Assembly (NCBI GenBank): GCA_036389715.1
Contig: DASVWH010000238.1
Location: forward strand, 1 to 19,674
Source: DASVWH01 sp036389715
Lineage (GTDB): Bacteria; Acidobacteriota; Blastocatellia; Pyrinomonadales; Pyrinomonadaceae
DNA length: 19,674 bases
Direction of reading: 5' to 3'
Numbering within the stretch: the stretch's first letter is position 1; each line of letters begins with the position of its first letter. A program made the position numbers and the translations under genes. Shown in pieces: positions 1 through 6,605 of the stretch. The notes beneath the pieces were generated by a model, which was not told the origin of the DNA, made no database searches, and was given only the letters and a program-made list of their open reading frames with translations.

Positions 1-30
1 GAGGGGCACGGCCGACAGCCGAGTCCCCTC
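1..30 (-). terminator. Possible hairpin terminator after the M14 peptidase gene
   Basis: GAGGGG (1-6) is complementary to CCCCTC (25-30), and inside it CGGC (9-12) pairs with GCCG (18-21) around a CGACA loop. The hairpin lies 12 bases past the stop codon of the minus-strand peptidase gene. The T-rich tail of a classic intrinsic terminator would fall outside the window, so it cannot be checked. It could equally be a chance GC-rich stem. Confidence 0.35.
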
Positions 31-42
31 AAGCCGGATTTC

Positions 43-1881
43 TCATTGTAAGTCTACCAGCTTTGCGCCGAGCGGCGCGGTTATCCGGCCGACCGGATAG
101 AGATTGAGCTGCTTGTCCCAGTAGGGCGACCGCTCGTAGAAGAATTGCAGGCGCTCGCGCGGGCTGGCGGCAAATTTCGGGTCGGCGGCGACCCGCTGCT
201 CGAATTCGCGGCGCAGCTTCTCATCTTTGGCCATCATCTCACGCGCCAGCTTCTCCAGCACGTAATCCTCTCCGTACTCTTTCTGCTCAAAGATGGCGTT
301 GAAGAATCCCCAGCCGACGAGCGAATCGGGCGCTTGCGGTTCGAGCAGTTGCAGGGCCAGGTGTGCCGCAGGTTGAGCCATCGGCACGATCACGGAACCC
401 GCCGGAAACGTCCTGCGCTCACGAACGGGCGTCACGGTATAGGTCGGCTGGAAGCGTCCCTCGAAGGGACCGGCCGCCCACTTCACATCCGTGAAGCGAT
501 AGCTTTCCACTTCCGTCGTCAGCGGCGCGTCGAGCTTTTGCAGGCGCAGCCCGTGCGCGGCCAGCACGTCTATCACGCTCGTCCATTGCGGCGGCACGAC
601 GTAATAGAGCGGCGGGGCGACCGCGACCGTAACCCTGAAATCGTCATACTGCGGGACGGTGATGTCCAGCGGCCTGGTCCCGAAGACTACGCGCACAGCG
701 CCGGAGACCTCGCTCAGCTCCGTATGATATTCGAGGGCTTTGAGCCGGTAGGGCGTGGACTTATCCGTTCGCTCGAATTGCAGCGGATAGCGGCGCTTGG
801 GGTCGAAGCTGCGCCCTTCGGCGACGGTCTGCTCGTCCGCCGTGCGGACCGCGCGGAGCAGGCTTTCCGGGTCGCGGTTGACCTCTTCGAGCATGAATCG
901 CAGCAGGTCATAGTTGCCGCGCACGCGCGAGCGATAGTCCTTGAGCATGTGCATCTCTATCAGCAGCCCCGGCCGATTGCGGACGGGCGTATAGCCGGTC
1001 GAGAAGCGCGGCGTACCCACAAAGCTGTCGAAGCCTTTCGTCAGGTCGCGGTTATCACGAAACTCCGGGTAGAGGGAGATGAGGTTGCCCGCAGCCTCCG
1101 TCGCGGGGACGATTCTGCCCTCGAAGGCTTTGCGCGCCCAGGCGACGACCGACGGCGGCGCATTTTCGTGATGCTCGTAAGTATAAGTAATCACTATGCG
1201 ATAGTCCGCGCCGTCCGTGACGTGGCAATCAACGAAGAGGTCAGGGTTCCAGTTACTCCAGAGCTTGAGCCAGGCGCGCGTCTCCGGCGCGTCCGCCTTC
1301 ATGTAGTCGCGGTTGAGGTTGAGATTGGTCGAGGTGACGCGCCAGCCCATCTCCGCCGGGCCGTTCTGGTTGATTCGATTGAACGGGCCGAAGCGCTCGT
1401 GCCCGTCCGTGTTGTAGATCGGGATGAAGAGCAGGACGACGTGGTCCAGCAGCTTGAGACGGGTCTTCGTGATCGCCATATCGCGCAGCAGCGCCAGCCC
1501 CGCGTCCTTTCCGTCCGGCTCGCCCGGATGAATGCAGGCCTGTATCAGCACGACGGCCTTGCCCGCCCGCCTGGCGGCTTCGGGCGTGAAGGTCTCGCCG
1601 GTCGCGGCAATCACCAGCGGCAGGGAACGCCCTTCTCCGCTCCGGCCGAAACTTTCCAGGCGGATCAGTGGCGAGGCGGCGGCGAGCCTGCGGCAATACT
1701 CGATGGTCTCGTCATAGCGCGGCGTCTCGCGATAGTCCGTCTTCTCCGTCCGCGTTTGCCATTCGGGCGGAACGGGCGGCGGTGTGCTCTGGGCCATAAT
1801 CGTGTTACCAAAAGTCGAGGCGGTGATAAAGACGATGATAAGAGCTAGACTTCCCTGCCGGGAAGCGGCTAATCGAAGCAT
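43..1881 (-). CDS. Exported M14-family zinc carboxypeptidase-like protein
   Basis: A 612-residue secreted or periplasmic metallopeptidase. Residues 1-30 form a signal peptide (hydrophobic run LALIIVFITAS, cleavage probably near MAQ). The catalytic domain fills roughly residues 45-340. The zinc-binding HxxE motif is HPGE (H118, E121), the third zinc ligand is H220 in DCHVTDG, and E309 in LLIEMHML is at the place of the catalytic glutamate. The conserved basic segment NLNRDYMK lies between. The last ~270 residues are a C-terminal extension with no motif I recognise. The M14 family removes C-terminal residues from peptides; substrate preference cannot be read here. The ATG at 1881 is preceded by GGAG at 8 bases. 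It is divergent from an M1 aminopeptidase gene across a 313-bp spacer, so the two may serve joint protein scavenging (inference). Confidence 0.9.
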   Translation of the reverse strand: MLRLAASRQGSLALIIVFITASTFGNTIMAQSTPPPVPPEWQTRTEKTDYRETPRYDETIEYCRRLAAASPLIRLESFGRSGEGRSLPLVIAATGETFTPEAARRAGKAVVLIQACIHPGEPDGKDAGLALLRDMAITKTRLKLLDHVVLLFIPIYNTDGHERFGPFNRINQNGPAEMGWRVTSTNLNLNRDYMKADAPETRAWLKLWSNWNPDLFVDCHVTDGADYRIVITYTYEHHENAPPSVVAWARKAFEGRIVPATEAAGNLISLYPEFRDNRDLTKGFDSFVGTPRFSTGYTPVRNRPGLLIEMHMLKDYRSRVRGNYDLLRFMLEEVNRDPESLLRAVRTADEQTVAEGRSFDPKRRYPLQFERTDKSTPYRLKALEYHTELSEVSGAVRVVFGTRPLDITVPQYDDFRVTVAVAPPLYYVVPPQWTSVIDVLAAHGLRLQKLDAPLTTEVESYRFTDVKWAAGPFEGRFQPTYTVTPVRERRTFPAGSVIVPMAQPAAHLALQLLEPQAPDSLVGWGFFNAIFEQKEYGEDYVLEKLAREMMAKDEKLRREFEQRVAADPKFAASPRERLQFFYERSPYWDKQLNLYPVGRITAPLGAKLVDLQ

Positions 1882-2194
1882 CCGATTTTCTCCAGTTGCT
1901 CAAAGCCATCTACGAGGTGGAAATCATCCGGGGCGTCAACGCTCGCAGCCCCGGCCCTCAATATACGCGGACTCGCCACCGAAGCAAACATTCCGGCCGT
2001 GGCCGTCATCCGTTTTCCGAGCCGCGACGCCATCCGTTTTCCGGGGCCGCTGCTCTCCCGCCTTGCTATCGGTGGCAGGGACTGGACGGGCTGGCCCTCG
2101 CGCCGGGCTTTGCGTCGGCCGCTCCGGTCAGGCACAATCAATTCACGGATGGCCTTGGCCATTCACAACCTTTAAACAGTTCCAGGGAAGATTG
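1882..2194. other. 313-bp divergent intergenic region between two peptidase genes
   Basis: This spacer must hold the promoters of both flanking peptidase genes. I see no convincing -35/-10 pair on either strand. The only structure is a 13-base direct repeat (listed separately). The plus-strand frame upstream of the M1 gene stays open through here, but it has no signal peptide and the peptide is low-complexity, so I treat it as non-coding. Confidence 0.6.
2007..2043. repeat. Two direct copies of CATCCGTTTTCCG, 24 bp apart
   Basis: CATCCGTTTTCCG occurs at 2007-2019 and again at 2031-2043, identical in all 13 bases. The 24-bp period is a little over two helical turns, as for a regulator binding two sites on nearly the same DNA face. 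It lies 126 bases from the M14 start and 152 from the M1 start. A regulatory role is inference; a small local duplication would look the same. Confidence 0.5.
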
Positions 2195-4360
2195 ATGCGC
2201 TTAAAGACTACTGTTCGCCCGGCCCTGGCCCACGCGCTCGGGGCCGTTCTCTTTCTAGCTCTTTTAGTACCAATATCTTACGGACAACAGCGCAAGCCCA
2301 GGGTCCGCCAGCTTCCGCCCCCTCCGCCCGTCGCGCAGGTCAGGCCGCCGCGCAGGCAGCCAGCCGGGACCGCGCACCGCAGACCGCCGCGCACTTACGA
2401 CGTGCTCGGCTACACGATACGCACGCGCTTCGACGTTCCGCAAAAGACCGTCATCGGCGACGAGACGGTCACGCTCAAGCCGCTGGCGGCCGGACTCAAA
2501 TCATTCGAGCTGGACGCATCGGGCATGAAGATCGAGAGCGTCTCGCTCTCCGAAACGAGCGCGCCGCTGCAATGGACGCAGCCGCCCGACAAGCTCTCGA
2601 TTACGCTCGACCGCGCCTATGACCCGGCCGAAACCATCAGTGTGCGGATACAATATCGCGCCCGGCCGGAGCGCGGCATCTACTTCATCCCGCAGACCAT
2701 CAACGGCAAGTGGTCCAAGCCCGCGCAGATTTGGACGCAGGGCGAGCCCGAAGAGAATCACTACTGGTTTCCCTGCTACGATTTCCCGGACGATAAGGCG
2801 ACGAGCGAGCAGTATATAACGACCGCCGCAAACGAAATAGCCATTTCCAACGGCTCGCTGGTCGAGACCATCAGCAACCCGGACGGCACGCGCACCTTTC
2901 ACTGGAAGATGGAGCAGCCGCACGGCAGTTACCTGATCTCGCTGGTCGTCGGCGACTACGTCAGGCTGGCCGACGCCTACAACAATATTCCGGTCGAATA
3001 CTACACCTATCGCGGAACGGAGACGGAGGCGCAGCAGGCGTTTGGCCGGACGCCGGAGATGATGCGCTGGTTCAGCCAGGTGCTCAATTACGATTATCCC
3101 TACCAGCGTTACGCGCAGGTGATCGTCGCCAATTTCATCTTCGGCGGGATGGAGAACATCACGGCCACCACCCAGGCCGACACCGAAATTCTCAACCATG
3201 CGTCGAAGGAAGAGCAGGGCTCGGTTGATAATCTGGTCTCGCACGAGCTGGCCCATTCCTGGTTCGGCAACCTCGTCACCTGCAAGGATTGGTCGCAGGC
3301 ATGGCTCAACGAAGGCTTTGCCACTTTTATGGAGGCCAGCTACAAGGAGCACGAGCGCGGGCGCGACGCCTATCTTCAAGAGATGCGCATGAACGCCATG
3401 ACCTATTTCATGGAGGACGCGCTTAAGTACCGTCGCCCCATCGTTTACGACCGCTACCGCGCGCCGATTGATCTCTTCGACGCCACTCTCTACAAGAAGG
3501 GCGCGCTGATCGTGCACATGCTCCGCGAGACGGTCGGCGACGACCTGTTCTGGAAATCGCTCAATCGTTACCTGACGGAGAATCGCCTTAAGAGCGTCGA
3601 GACGGCCGACTTGCAGCGCGCTTTCGCAGAGACGACCGGCCAGAACCTGGACTGGTTCTTCGATCAATGGGTCTACAAGGCGGGCTTCCCGGAGTTGCGC
3701 GTCCGCTCCTCTTATCAAGCCCCGTCGCGCGTGCTGACGCTCGAAGTCGAGCAGACGCAGACGCCCGACGCCTTTACCCCCGCAGTCTTTCGCTTACCCG
3801 TCGAAATCGAGATCGCGACGGCCGGGCGGGAGCGCACCGAGCGCATAGAGATCAGGCAGCGCAGGCAGTTCTTCACCTTCCAACTGGACGGCCAGCCCCT
3901 GATGATTCGCTTTGATAAGGGCGAACGGATTCTCAAGAAGCTGGATTTCCCGCAGCCGGTCGCCATGTTGAGCTACCAGCTCGGGCACAGCTCGGACGCC
4001 GTGGGACGAATCGAGGCCGCCGAAGCCCTCGCGCCTCTACTAGGCGCGGCGAGAACAGCGCGGACGAAGTCCCGGACGCCCGAATCCGTTTGGAGCCGAG
4101 AGATAAATGGAACGGACGACGCGGCGGCGCTCAACGCATTGCGTGCGGCGGCCCTGACAGATTCATTTCCCGGCGTGCGCCGCGCGGCCGCGAAGGCACT
4201 CGACGACGCGGGTTATGTGCAGGGGGCGAATGAACCCGGCGATGATGCGCGATTGCTGGCTACCGCGACAGGGTGGCTGCGAAAAGTATCCGGCGGAAAG
4301 CATAAAAGACAGGGCCAGTGGGCCAGCGCTCCCTCAGCCTTTGACGGTATCTTTCCATGA
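2195..4360 (+). CDS. Exported M1-family aminopeptidase, probably C-terminally truncated
   Basis: A 721-residue zinc aminopeptidase. The start at 2195 is chosen because AGGGAAG sits a few bases upstream and the protein then opens with a signal peptide (basic MRLKTT, hydrophobic AVLFLALLVPIS), followed by a proline-rich linker. The substrate-binding motif is GGMEN (317-321, the family GxMEN). The zinc site is HELAH (H350, H354) with E373 in NEGFA, and Y433 in LYKKG matches the catalytic tyrosine. After the catalytic domain (to about residue 500) and a beta domain, a HEAT-like segment begins near residue 600. It contains only about two helix pairs before ending in an ordinary-looking basic tail. 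Family members with HEAT repeats are normally longer. The last 101 bases are antisense to the 3' end of the methyltransferase gene, which suggests that the tail is not ancestral (inference). Confidence 0.9.
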   Translation: MRLKTTVRPALAHALGAVLFLALLVPISYGQQRKPRVRQLPPPPPVAQVRPPRRQPAGTAHRRPPRTYDVLGYTIRTRFDVPQKTVIGDETVTLKPLAAGLKSFELDASGMKIESVSLSETSAPLQWTQPPDKLSITLDRAYDPAETISVRIQYRARPERGIYFIPQTINGKWSKPAQIWTQGEPEENHYWFPCYDFPDDKATSEQYITTAANEIAISNGSLVETISNPDGTRTFHWKMEQPHGSYLISLVVGDYVRLADAYNNIPVEYYTYRGTETEAQQAFGRTPEMMRWFSQVLNYDYPYQRYAQVIVANFIFGGMENITATTQADTEILNHASKEEQGSVDNLVSHELAHSWFGNLVTCKDWSQAWLNEGFATFMEASYKEHERGRDAYLQEMRMNAMTYFMEDALKYRRPIVYDRYRAPIDLFDATLYKKGALIVHMLRETVGDDLFWKSLNRYLTENRLKSVETADLQRAFAETTGQNLDWFFDQWVYKAGFPELRVRSSYQAPSRVLTLEVEQTQTPDAFTPAVFRLPVEIEIATAGRERTERIEIRQRRQFFTFQLDGQPLMIRFDKGERILKKLDFPQPVAMLSYQLGHSSDAVGRIEAAEALAPLLGAARTARTKSRTPESVWSREINGTDDAAALNALRAAALTDSFPGVRRAAAKALDDAGYVQGANEPGDDARLLATATGWLRKVSGGKHKRQGQWASAPSAFDGIFP

Positions 4361-5021
4361 AGGCCGCGTGCAGGGCTTGCGGCAGGCGCTCGAAGTAAGG
4401 GACCAGCGTCGAGCCTGAAGTCCAATCGGCCAGGGCATCCGCGTCGTCGAGCAGGCTCGGGTAAACCTTCTCGAAAACGGTCGTCCGCTCTGCGCCGTGA
4501 GCGTGCAGCAGCTCGGCGTATTCGTTGATTTGCAGGACGGGCGATTGACGGTTAAAGCCGCCGAGCGCCGTCCTGAAGGGCTCTTCCGCTGCCAACTCCT
4601 GAATCAGGGTATGAGTGAAGTGGCCGTGATTGGACGGTAGCTGGACGGCCAGTTGACCGCCCGGCCGGACCAGTGAGAGCAGCTTCGGGATGAGACGCCG
4701 GTGTTCGTCCACCCAGTGAATCGCGGCGTGAGAAAAGACCAAATCCCATTGGCCCGTCGCCGCTTCAATCGAGACCTGCTCGAAGCGTAAACCGTCGCGC
4801 GCCTGCGTCCCGGCGCGGGCCAGCATCTCGGCTGAAGCATCAATTCCCAGCACACGGCTTCCGGGCAACTGCTCCGAGAGCCTGCGGGTCAGCTCTCCCG
4901 TCCCGCAGCCCAGGTCCAGAACGCGCATCCCTTCGCGGACATCGAGCAGCTCGAAGAGGTCCTCGAAGGGTGCGAACCTCTCGGACTCAAACCTGTGATA
5001 GACATGCGGACTCCAGGGCAT
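4260..5021 (-). CDS. tam: Trans-aconitate 2-methyltransferase-like SAM-dependent enzyme
   Basis: A 253-residue class I methyltransferase with the length usual for Tam. The SAM-binding motif I is LDLGCGTG (35-42), the acidic ribose-contacting residue is D61 in GIDAS, and the N-terminal YHRFESERFAPFEDL and C-terminal RRILFAA segments resemble Tam proteins. Tam methylates trans-aconitate, an isomer that inhibits the TCA cycle; the precise substrate here is inferred by family. The ATG at 5021 is preferred over an in-frame start at 5126 because the upstream stretch overlaps a separate small gene and is not Tam-like. Its Shine-Dalgarno is weak (AAGAAG), consistent with translation following the upstream small gene 41 bases away. 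Its 3' end overlaps the convergent peptidase frame by 101 bases. Confidence 0.85.
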   Translation of the reverse strand: MPWSPHVYHRFESERFAPFEDLFELLDVREGMRVLDLGCGTGELTRRLSEQLPGSRVLGIDASAEMLARAGTQARDGLRFEQVSIEAATGQWDLVFSHAAIHWVDEHRRLIPKLLSLVRPGGQLAVQLPSNHGHFTHTLIQELAAEEPFRTALGGFNRQSPVLQINEYAELLHAHGAERTTVFEKVYPSLLDDADALADWTSGSTLVPYFERLPQALHAAFMERYRQRLRERWPTGPVFYAFRRILFAATLSR

Positions 5022-5062
5022 AGACGCTTCTTTGACCGTACAGGAAGAAGAAGAGAAGGGTC

Positions 5063-5230
5063 CTAGCGCAATTCGCTGCTGCATGAGCGGCAGTGTGAGC
5101 GCCGCCGGGCGTTGAGCGTCCCGCAACCGGCGCAGCGGTTATACATCGTGCGCGCAAACCAGTTGGTGATGAGTGCGCTCGCGATGAGAATCCCTCCCAT
5201 GACGGCGATGCCGAGCAGAGTATCTTTCAA
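5063..5230 (-). CDS. 55-residue membrane-anchored zinc-ribbon protein
   Basis: A small gene starting with TTG at 5230. Residues 5-22 form one transmembrane helix (LLGIAVMGGILIASALI). They are followed by a basic cytoplasmic segment and a four-cysteine zinc ribbon, CAGC (33-36) and CRSC (47-50). Two CxxC knuckles 10 residues apart strongly argue against chance. AAGGAG lies about 11 bases before the TTG, and the TTG overlaps the stop of the preceding 22-codon ORF (TTGA), so translation is probably coupled. The methyltransferase follows 41 bases downstream. I do not recognise a named family. Function is unknown; a membrane-tethered zinc-binding adaptor is the simplest reading. Confidence 0.7.
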   Translation of the reverse strand: MKDTLLGIAVMGGILIASALITNWFARTMYNRCAGCGTLNARRRSHCRSCSSELR

Positions 5231-5295
5231 CCCTTATGCGTCTCCTTCTTCACACCGGGCGCGTGCTTGACCATCCTTCTGACGGTGTCTTTCAA
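5227..5295 (-). CDS. 22-codon ORF linking stress protein and zinc-ribbon genes
   Basis: A TTG-started ORF whose start overlaps the stop codon of the glycine-zipper gene (TTGA). Its own stop overlaps the TTG of the zinc-ribbon gene in the same way. The peptide is short and basic (LKDTVRRMVKHAPGVKKETHKG). Both junctions share the same bases: an AAGGAGA ribosome-binding site, then GGTTGAAAGA. This looks like a small duplication that created an extra coupled start. It may be a relay for ribosomes rather than a functional peptide. Confidence 0.35.
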   Translation of the reverse strand: MKDTVRRMVKHAPGVKKETHKG

Positions 5296-6074
5296 CCCCT
5301 GTGCTTCTCCTTCAAGCTCCGCTGGTAGCTCTGCCCGCGCTCGTAGCCGCGACGGAAGGCCGGCGTTTCGTAAGCCTCGCTATGGCGGGCCTTGAGGCGT
5401 TCGGTCGCGTCCTCATAAGATTTATCTCTCAGGTGCGGGTGCTGTGCCGCTTCAAAGCCGCGCCGGTAGGCCGCCTCGTCGGCCTTAAAATCTCCGCCCT
5501 GTCCCGCGTACTCTTCCTCTTCGGCAGAGCGCAGCCCGAGCCACCAGTTCTCGCGCGCAGCGTCAATGCTCTCGACGCCGGACTGGGCCAGGATGCCGCG
5601 CGCCGTCTCGGCCTGCGCGTCATCGTCGAGCACGGCGATGACGACCGTTCGTCCCTGCCGGAGAGCATCTTCGTAGACATACAGCTCATCGTGCGGCATC
5701 CCGGTCACGCCTTCATCTTCGAGAGTGCTGCCCGCGGCCGCACCGGCAGCCGCGCCGCCCGCGCCGAGCAGCGCCGCGCCGAGCACTCCGGCCGCGAAGA
5801 CAGGCCCGACTCCGGGAACGAGCAGGCTGGCCACGGCCGCCCCGATGTGCATGCCGCCCGTCGCGCCGAGCGCCGCGCCGAGCCAGCCGCCGAGCGCGCC
5901 GCCCATCCCCGGCTGCTCTGTCTCCGTCGTCGGCACGACGGCGTCGAGCTCCTCGCCGGTCGTGCCGGGAGTCAGCAGGTTGAGATGCTCATCGGCGATC
6001 CCTGAGCGACGAAGGTTCTCTATTGCCCGCTCGGCGTCCTGGCGCGAGCGAAAGATTCCGGCGACCGTGTTCAT
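5292..6074 (-). CDS. General stress protein 17M-like / glycine-zipper protein
   Basis: A 260-residue protein. Residues 1-40 (VAGIFRSRQDAERAIENLRRSGI) match the alpha/beta fold seen at the start of general stress protein 17M-like (YflT) proteins. A Gly/Ala-rich stretch at about 75-120 has the GxxxG spacing of glycine zippers and may insert in or pack at the membrane. A second stress-domain-like half follows (TVVIAVLDDDAQAETARGIL). The C-terminus, roughly 190-260, is charged and Tyr/Arg-rich with two similar segments, RRGFEAAQ and RRGYERGQ. Start: ATG 6074 with AAGGAG a few bases upstream. It leads a minus-strand cluster with two tiny ORFs and a methyltransferase. The stress role is by family; the mechanism is not known to me. 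Confidence 0.75.
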   Translation of the reverse strand: MNTVAGIFRSRQDAERAIENLRRSGIADEHLNLLTPGTTGEELDAVVPTTETEQPGMGGALGGWLGAALGATGGMHIGAAVASLLVPGVGPVFAAGVLGAALLGAGGAAAGAAAGSTLEDEGVTGMPHDELYVYEDALRQGRTVVIAVLDDDAQAETARGILAQSGVESIDAARENWWLGLRSAEEEEYAGQGGDFKADEAAYRRGFEAAQHPHLRDKSYEDATERLKARHSEAYETPAFRRGYERGQSYQRSLKEKHRG

Positions 6075-6102
6075 GCGAGTTCTCCTTCTCAGAATTTACT
6101 CA

Positions 6103-6131
6103 GTTTTATCCTTTTCGAGCCCCTCATTCAA
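6103..6131 (-). promoter_or_regulatory. Putative sigma-70-type promoter of the stress cluster
   Basis: On the minus strand, TTGAAT (6126-6131) and TAAAAC (6103-6108) are separated by 17 bases. The predicted transcript start, about 6096, leaves a leader of some 22 bases containing the AAGGAG site of the gene starting at 6074. The match is moderate: 4 of 6 at -10, 4-5 of 6 at -35. Confidence 0.4.
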
Positions 6132-6167
6132 GCCGCGAGCCGCGTTGCGTGCAGGAACACCGGATTA

Positions 6168-6197
6168 TTGAGCAAAGCGCCTGAGCCGTGTTAAAGT
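6168..6197 (+). promoter_or_regulatory. Putative promoter of the ferredoxin gene
   Basis: TTGAGC (6168-6173) and TAAAGT (6192-6197) are 18 bases apart on the plus strand, about 37 bases before the ferredoxin start. It is back to back with the putative minus-strand promoter, so the two genes may share control. Support is by motif only. Confidence 0.35.
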
Positions 6198-6233
6198 AGC
6201 GATGGTTCTCAGCACATCCGACGGGAGCGCGGC

Positions 6234-6605
6234 ATGATTTCCATTATCGAAAAACATTTCCCGATGTCAGTGGGCGACGGCAAGGCCACGCGTAAGAAGA
6301 AGCCGAAGCTGCTGGCCATCACGACCGACTGCTGCACGGGCTGCGCGGGCTCTCCCGCCTGTATCGAGTATTGCCCGATAGAGGCCTGCATGTTCTGGGT
6401 CCCGGATGAAGACCACCCGCCGTTCGGGCGCATCGAAGTGGACCCGAATCTCTGCATCGGCTGCCAGAAGTGCATCAGCAAGGGGCCGGACGGCGCGTTC
6501 CTCGACGGCTGCCCCTGGGACGCTATCGAGATGGTCCCGACCGATGATTGGGAGGCCGTGCACGGCGTAGAGCTTTCCGATGCTCCCATCGCTACTGTTG
6601 CTTAA
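6234..6605 (+). CDS. 2[4Fe-4S]-type ferredoxin with atypical cysteine spacing
   Basis: A 123-residue soluble iron-sulfur protein. The first cysteine group is C34-x2-C37-x5-C43-x3-C47-P, with an additional C33. The second is C74-x2-C77-x2-C80-x12-C93-P. Classical bacterial ferredoxins use CxxCxxCxxxCP twice, so the first motif carries three extra residues (GSP) and the second a nine-residue insert (SKGPDGAFLDG region). An eight-ligand set for two clusters is nonetheless complete. A lysine-rich N-terminal stretch (RKKKPK) precedes the fold. Start at 6234 follows a weak GGGAG; M11 at 6264 is an alternative. It is the only plus-strand gene beside the respiratory operon and overlaps its last gene tail to tail by 14 bases. 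Likely an electron carrier; its partner is unknown. Confidence 0.85.
   Translation: MISIIEKHFPMSVGDGKATRKKKPKLLAITTDCCTGCAGSPACIEYCPIEACMFWVPDEDHPPFGRIEVDPNLCIGCQKCISKGPDGAFLDGCPWDAIEMVPTDDWEAVHGVELSDAPIATVA

Noticed and set aside
145..1848. 567-codon open frame antisense to the M14 peptidase
   Set aside because: It mirrors the peptidase codons, is Arg/His-rich without a fold or motif, and such long antisense frames are common in GC-rich DNA.
1784..2194. In-frame upstream extension of the M1 peptidase
   Set aside because: It would bury the signal peptide after 137 low-complexity residues and overlaps the M14 start; AGGGAAG marks 2195.
2501..3718. 405-codon minus-strand frame opposite the M1 peptidase
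   Set aside because: It is the shadow of a gene with all catalytic motifs on the plus strand; no Shine-Dalgarno or domain of its own.
5022..5126. 35-residue N-terminal extension of the methyltransferase
   Set aside because: It overlaps the end of the zinc-ribbon ORF and precedes the typical Tam start; the protein from 5021 has the normal length.
5301..6005. 234-codon plus-strand frame opposite the glycine-zipper protein
   Set aside because: Composition is Arg/Ala-rich and motif-free, while the minus strand has a ribosome-binding site and recognisable domains.
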